Below, one piece after another: positions 61,361 to 64,000 of a stretch of DNA of 64,000 nt (its first letter is position 1; each line of letters starts with the position of its first letter). Made by a program: the position numbers and the translations under genes. Where the stretch lies: positions 124,001 through 188,000 of the forward strand of contig NZ_JALAMS010000014.1 in the NCBI RefSeq assembly GCF_026790145.1, written 5' to 3'. The notes under the pieces were generated by a model that was not told the origin of the DNA, ran no database searches, and worked only from the letters and a program-made list of their open reading frames with translations. Origin of the DNA: Bacillus_I endophytica_A (GTDB lineage Bacteria; Bacillota; Bacilli; Bacillales; Bacillaceae_H).

Positions 61361-61813
61361 TCAATAATTTCTCTTGTTGCCTTTTTTTACAAGCTCCCAG
61401 TCTTTTTCTATATTTTTTCTTACTCTTTGAAGAAGATGGAAAATGGTTTCTACTTCTCTTTCGGACAATCCCTCTAAGGCAACGATATTGGAATAATCAT
61501 TTTCTCTTTTTATAAATGGATATACCTTTTTCCCTTTCTCTGTTGGAAAGAGTTTTTTAATTTTTTTGTTATGTTTATCTTCTTTCTTTTCAATAAAGCC
61601 ATTCATTTCAAGTTTTTTTATAGCACGAGAGGCTGTGGTTCGATCTACTTTTATCATCTCAACTAACTTTTCTTGAATGATTTCTGGGTTTTCACATATT
61701 CGCACAAGGTACAAATACTGCCCTTTTGTAAGGTCATATTCTTTAAATTCTATATTACTTATAGAATCTAAGGCCCTTGCTATCATTCCAATTTCACGAA
61801 GAATCTCCTTCAT
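61361..61813 (-). CDS. MarR-family repressor of the pai operon
   Basis: This 150-residue winged-helix protein has YDLTKGQYLYLVRICENPEI, LVEMIKVDRTTASRAIKKLE, then MNGFIEKKEDKHNKKIKKLF and PTEKGKKVYPFI. It is the first gene of a three-gene operon with paiA and paiB, with a TAAGGAG site. Two perfect palindromes just upstream are its likely operators. Confidence 0.85.
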   Translation of the reverse strand: MKEILREIGMIARALDSISNIEFKEYDLTKGQYLYLVRICENPEIIQEKLVEMIKVDRTTASRAIKKLEMNGFIEKKEDKHNKKIKKLFPTEKGKKVYPFIKRENDYSNIVALEGLSEREVETIFHLLQRVRKNIEKDWELVKKGNKRNY

Positions 61814-61837
61814 AATTCACTCCTTAGTATATAATTT

Positions 61838-61897
61838 ATTGCAAATGCAATAAAATATCATATAATAAATTTAACTTAAATTTATTGCATTTGCAAT
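61838..61897. promoter_or_regulatory. two palindromic MarR operators before the pai operon
   Basis: ATTGCAAATGCAAT (61838-61851) and ATTGCATTTGCAAT (61884-61897) are palindromes differing only in the central pair, each flanked by TTT and AAA. Their centres are 46 bp apart. The near one lies 25 bp before the ATG. They should be bound by the MarR protein. Confidence 0.75.
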
Positions 61898-62148
61898 AAA
61901 AAATAGGTTGTAAATAATAAAAACGTGAAGGCATCATTACATTATGTAATATTTTGCATTCTACCAACTCATTTAAAGCAGAAAATCATTCGTTATATTT
62001 TTAAGGATATATAAGAGAATATCCTTTAAAAATTTAAAGGTTGTTTTCTTAATCGAAGGAAAGTTGATATGGTATCCTTTTATTAAAGTCTTTTACCGTC
62101 AAAAAGATAAAGAAGAGAAGGAATCAGCATAAAAGGAAGGTTGATACT
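61898..62148. other. leader of cutC
   Basis: AT-rich region without a gene. TTTAAAGG repeats occur at about 62020-62045. No clear promoter was fixed. AAAAGGAAGG lies before the cutC ATG. Confidence 0.3.
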
Positions 62149-62847
62149 ATGTTCATAGAATTTATTGCGACAACGTTAGAAGATGCTCTATTAATTGAAC
62201 AATCGGGGGCAGATCGGATTGAGTTAGTATCCGCTTTAACAGAAGGAGGCTTAACACCAAGTCACTCTTTAATCGAATCCGTAGTTAACCGTGTAAACAT
62301 TCCAGTCAATGTGATGGTAAGGCCACATAGCCAATCATTTCGTTACTCTCATGACGACTTTTCGATCATGAAAAATGATATAAAAATAATCCGTTCATTA
62401 GGTGCAAATGGTGTTGTACTAGGAGTGTTGGATGAGAAACATGAAGTCAACCAACACATGCTTGAAGAGTTATTGATGGAATGCAATGGTATAGAAGTTA
62501 CATTTCATCGGGCAATTGATTATACAATCAATCCCGTTCAAGCTGCTAAAACATTAGCCCAATACAAAGAAATAACAACTATTTTAACTTCTGGTGGAAA
62601 TGATGAATTTTCCAGTCGCTTGCAAACCGTTCAGAAAATGAAACCAGTGTGTAAGCATATTTCAATTTTGGTTGGAGGTGGGTTAAATACAAGCAATATT
62701 CTTTCTGTTCATTCAACAGTAAAAACGGGGTATTATCATTTTGGTACGGCTGTGCGAAAAAACCATAGTCTGATCGAAGGGATTCATCTAGCAAAAGCGA
62801 AAGAAATTGTTCAAATATTAAAAGATGAAGAGAGAAAATCAATATAA
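62149..62847 (+). CDS. cutC: CutC-family protein
   Basis: This 232-residue TIM-barrel protein has CutC signatures: EQSGADRIELVSALTEGGLT, VNVMVRPHSQSFRYSHDDF, GANGVVLGVLDEKHEVN, VTFHRAIDYTINPVQA, LTSGGNDEF, VGGGLNTSNI and HFGTAVRK. CutC was first linked to copper homeostasis, but its real role in bacteria is uncertain. It is monocistronic, followed by a very strong terminator. Confidence 0.93.
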   Translation: MFIEFIATTLEDALLIEQSGADRIELVSALTEGGLTPSHSLIESVVNRVNIPVNVMVRPHSQSFRYSHDDFSIMKNDIKIIRSLGANGVVLGVLDEKHEVNQHMLEELLMECNGIEVTFHRAIDYTINPVQAAKTLAQYKEITTILTSGGNDEFSSRLQTVQKMKPVCKHISILVGGGLNTSNILSVHSTVKTGYYHFGTAVRKNHSLIEGIHLAKAKEIVQILKDEERKSI

Positions 62848-62969
62848 AAATCTTTCTAACATGTGATATAGGGATGCCAACAAGCATAATGAATTTATAT
62901 TCTGACACAAGCGATCATTTTTAAATAAGGGAACCCCTTATAATTTAGCTTATGTTAACTAAAAACTTA

Positions 62970-63013
62970 GTCAGAAAAAATCCTGTTCTTTGAAGAACAG
63001 GATTTTTTCTGAC
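62970..63013 (+). terminator. strong terminator after cutC
   Basis: A perfect 21-bp stem with a 2-nt loop; arms include GAAAAAATCCTGTTCTT and the complementary T-rich arm (62970-62990 and 62993-63013). Confidence 0.9.
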
Positions 63014-63603
63014 TGTTAGTTTTTCTGATTATGCAGTGCACGTTTAATGGAAATAGTTAATATCTTATTTTCTACGCCCCAAATATTAATCATTAAAGTA
63101 CAGGATGTAAATCTTGATTATATGAAACGGGATTGTAGTAAGAGCGCTAGCCTTTCTTTTATTTGATATCTTCTTGAAAAACGCTATCCATAAATACGAA
63201 TTTGTGATAAAAAATACTACTAACACTCTTTGAAATTCAAAGTAGTTCTAACAAGAAGTATCATCGCCCGCTCTCCAAGTAAATATAGTTTTTTTCACAA
63301 AATCTTCAAGTCCACTATCATGCAAATCAACTGATTTTTTTTATGCGTATACACCCTTTTCCATAATCCAATCCGCTCAGAAACTTATTGGCATTATAAT
63401 CACTTAACTATATTTCATCAAGTTTAAGATAGGAAGTCCCTTTGAGGGGCAACTATTTCAATGTTATCTAGATAGGATACTTCATCGTTATAATATGTTA
63501 TTCTTCTCGAATCCTCTTTATAGAAAAGAATCCTTTACTCATTAGTAGCAAAGGTATTAAATATTCTTTTTGTAAATGAGTTTAAGTATTTGGCTAAATT
63601 CAA
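63014..63603. other. long non-coding or decayed region
   Basis: No intact gene is seen. A minus-strand stretch (about 63253-63355) reads MEKGVYA, stop, KKSVDLHDSGLEDFVKKTIF and TWRAGDDTSC, stop. It looks like the end of a broken, unrecognised gene. A terminator-like hairpin at 63528-63558 is similar, inverted, to one at 20304. Confidence 0.3.
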
Positions 63604-63651
63604 AAAAGAAAAGAGAACATTATGGTTACTCCTAATGTTCTCTTTTCTTTT
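63604..63651. terminator. strong bidirectional terminator
   Basis: A perfect 19-bp stem with arms AAAAGAAAAGAGAACATTA (63604-63622) and its complement (63633-63651). Confidence 0.85.
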
Positions 63652-63740
63652 ACAATATTTTTATTAAATTTTAATCCTTCCAAGAAATCGGGAATGTTTG
63701 TGCTCCCCTTCTTACTTCATTCGTTATGTTAAATAAGAAT

Positions 63741-63883
63741 ATTAAATATCAAGTTTACGGGTACTGAGCGATTTTACCATTTCAGGATCTCTATGTGAAA
63801 AGAATAAGCTCTCTTTCGTATCTAATGTCGCAATCTTCGCAGACTCCTGCCCGACTGAATGAGATAAGGAGATCCTATTAAGC
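63741..63883 (-). pseudogene. C-terminal gene remnant, unrecognised
   Basis: The minus-strand frame reads ISLSHSVGQESAKIATLDTK, then ESLFFSHRDPEMVKSLSTRK and LDI, ending at TAA 63741. An in-frame stop lies just upstream and there is no start or ribosome site. The text looks like a real protein end but I do not recognise the family. It directly follows the truncated-by-window hydrolase gene, so it may be a deletion scar. Confidence 0.4.
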
Positions 63884-63888
63884 TATGG

Positions 63889-64000
63889 TTACTTCAAATT
63901 CTCGGTAAAGAAAGCTTCTAACTTGTCAAATGGTATCACATCCGTCTTGTCGTATAAATCAACGTGCCCTGCATTTGGAACGATGTATAGTTCTTTTGGT
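63889..64000 (-). CDS. alpha/beta hydrolase, C-terminal end (runs off window)
   Basis: The last 36 codons of a minus-strand gene read PKELYIVPNAGHVDLYDKTD, then VIPFDKLEAFFTENLK and TAA at 63889. PNAGHVDLYD carries the catalytic His of alpha/beta hydrolases of the YcjY/dienelactone-hydrolase-like group. Nothing more can be said from the fragment. Confidence 0.7.
   Translation of the reverse strand, partial: PKELYIVPNAGHVDLYDKTDVIPFDKLEAFFTENLK

Overview
The window comes from a low-GC, spore-forming Bacillaceae (Bacillus/Priestia type). The evidence is strong AGGAGG-type ribosome sites throughout, a spore Mn-oxidase (mnx-like) cluster, a YheC/YheD spore-coat ATP-grasp protein, paiAB, a ureABC operon without accessory genes, and TnrA-, Zur- and CcpA-like sites of Bacillus type. 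No rRNA, tRNA, CRISPR array, prophage or intact insertion sequence was seen.

Layout. 1-7.1 kb: a spore/manganese block. The 5' part of a MnxG-like multicopper oxidase is preceded by small MnxE/F-like proteins, a two-domain relative and two paralogous membrane proteins; two divergent relatives of the small proteins and a tandem ATP-grasp protein follow. 7.1-9.6 kb: a nitrilase with a divergent MocR-type regulator. 9.8-13.2 kb: small membrane proteins and a patch of gene decay (chaB with an internal deletion, a Mn catalase split by one TGA, a multiply broken soluble-protein gene). 13.2-18 kb: MMPL transporter with its MarR regulator and operators, and an OFA-type MFS carrier. 18.3-26.1 kb: a membrane-anchored arylsulfotransferase-like protein, then a surface electron-transfer dehydrogenase (cytochrome c, GMC flavoprotein with a Cys cluster, Tat-signal small subunit) next to its own tatA-tatC. 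26.5-27.8 kb: two methyltransferases. 28.2-36 kb: a complete lower Weimberg-type aldonate pathway (GntP permease, YjhG-type dehydratase, FAH-family dehydratase, semialdehyde dehydrogenase) with an IclR regulator and three copies of one 17-bp palindromic operator. 36.2-38.6 kb: ureABC with TnrA/GlnR-like boxes. 38.9-41.3 kb: a ferritin-like protein, and a DUF554 membrane protein behind a textbook MerR 19-bp-spacer promoter beside its MerR gene.

41.7-57 kb is the most striking region. It holds a full opine-metallophore locus in the Staphylococcus aureus order (cntK-L-M-A-B-C-D-F-E, minus strand). A second five-gene Opp/Nik-type ABC importer is divergent from it. Zur boxes precede cntK, cntA and the second importer (two boxes there), which marks both systems as zinc-starvation genes. 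The 0.75-kb region between them hides a broken Fur/Zur-family regulator gene.

57-64 kb: DUF2653 and Tim44-like envelope proteins, a LysR regulator divergent from a second DUF554 protein, a marR-paiA-paiB operon with two perfect palindromic operators, cutC, and the 3' end of an alpha/beta hydrolase running off the window.

The parts fit a soil bacterium using sugar acids, scavenging zinc with a secreted opine, and coating its spores with Mn-oxidising proteins. Functions are inferred from sequence motifs and gene order read by eye; no database search was possible.
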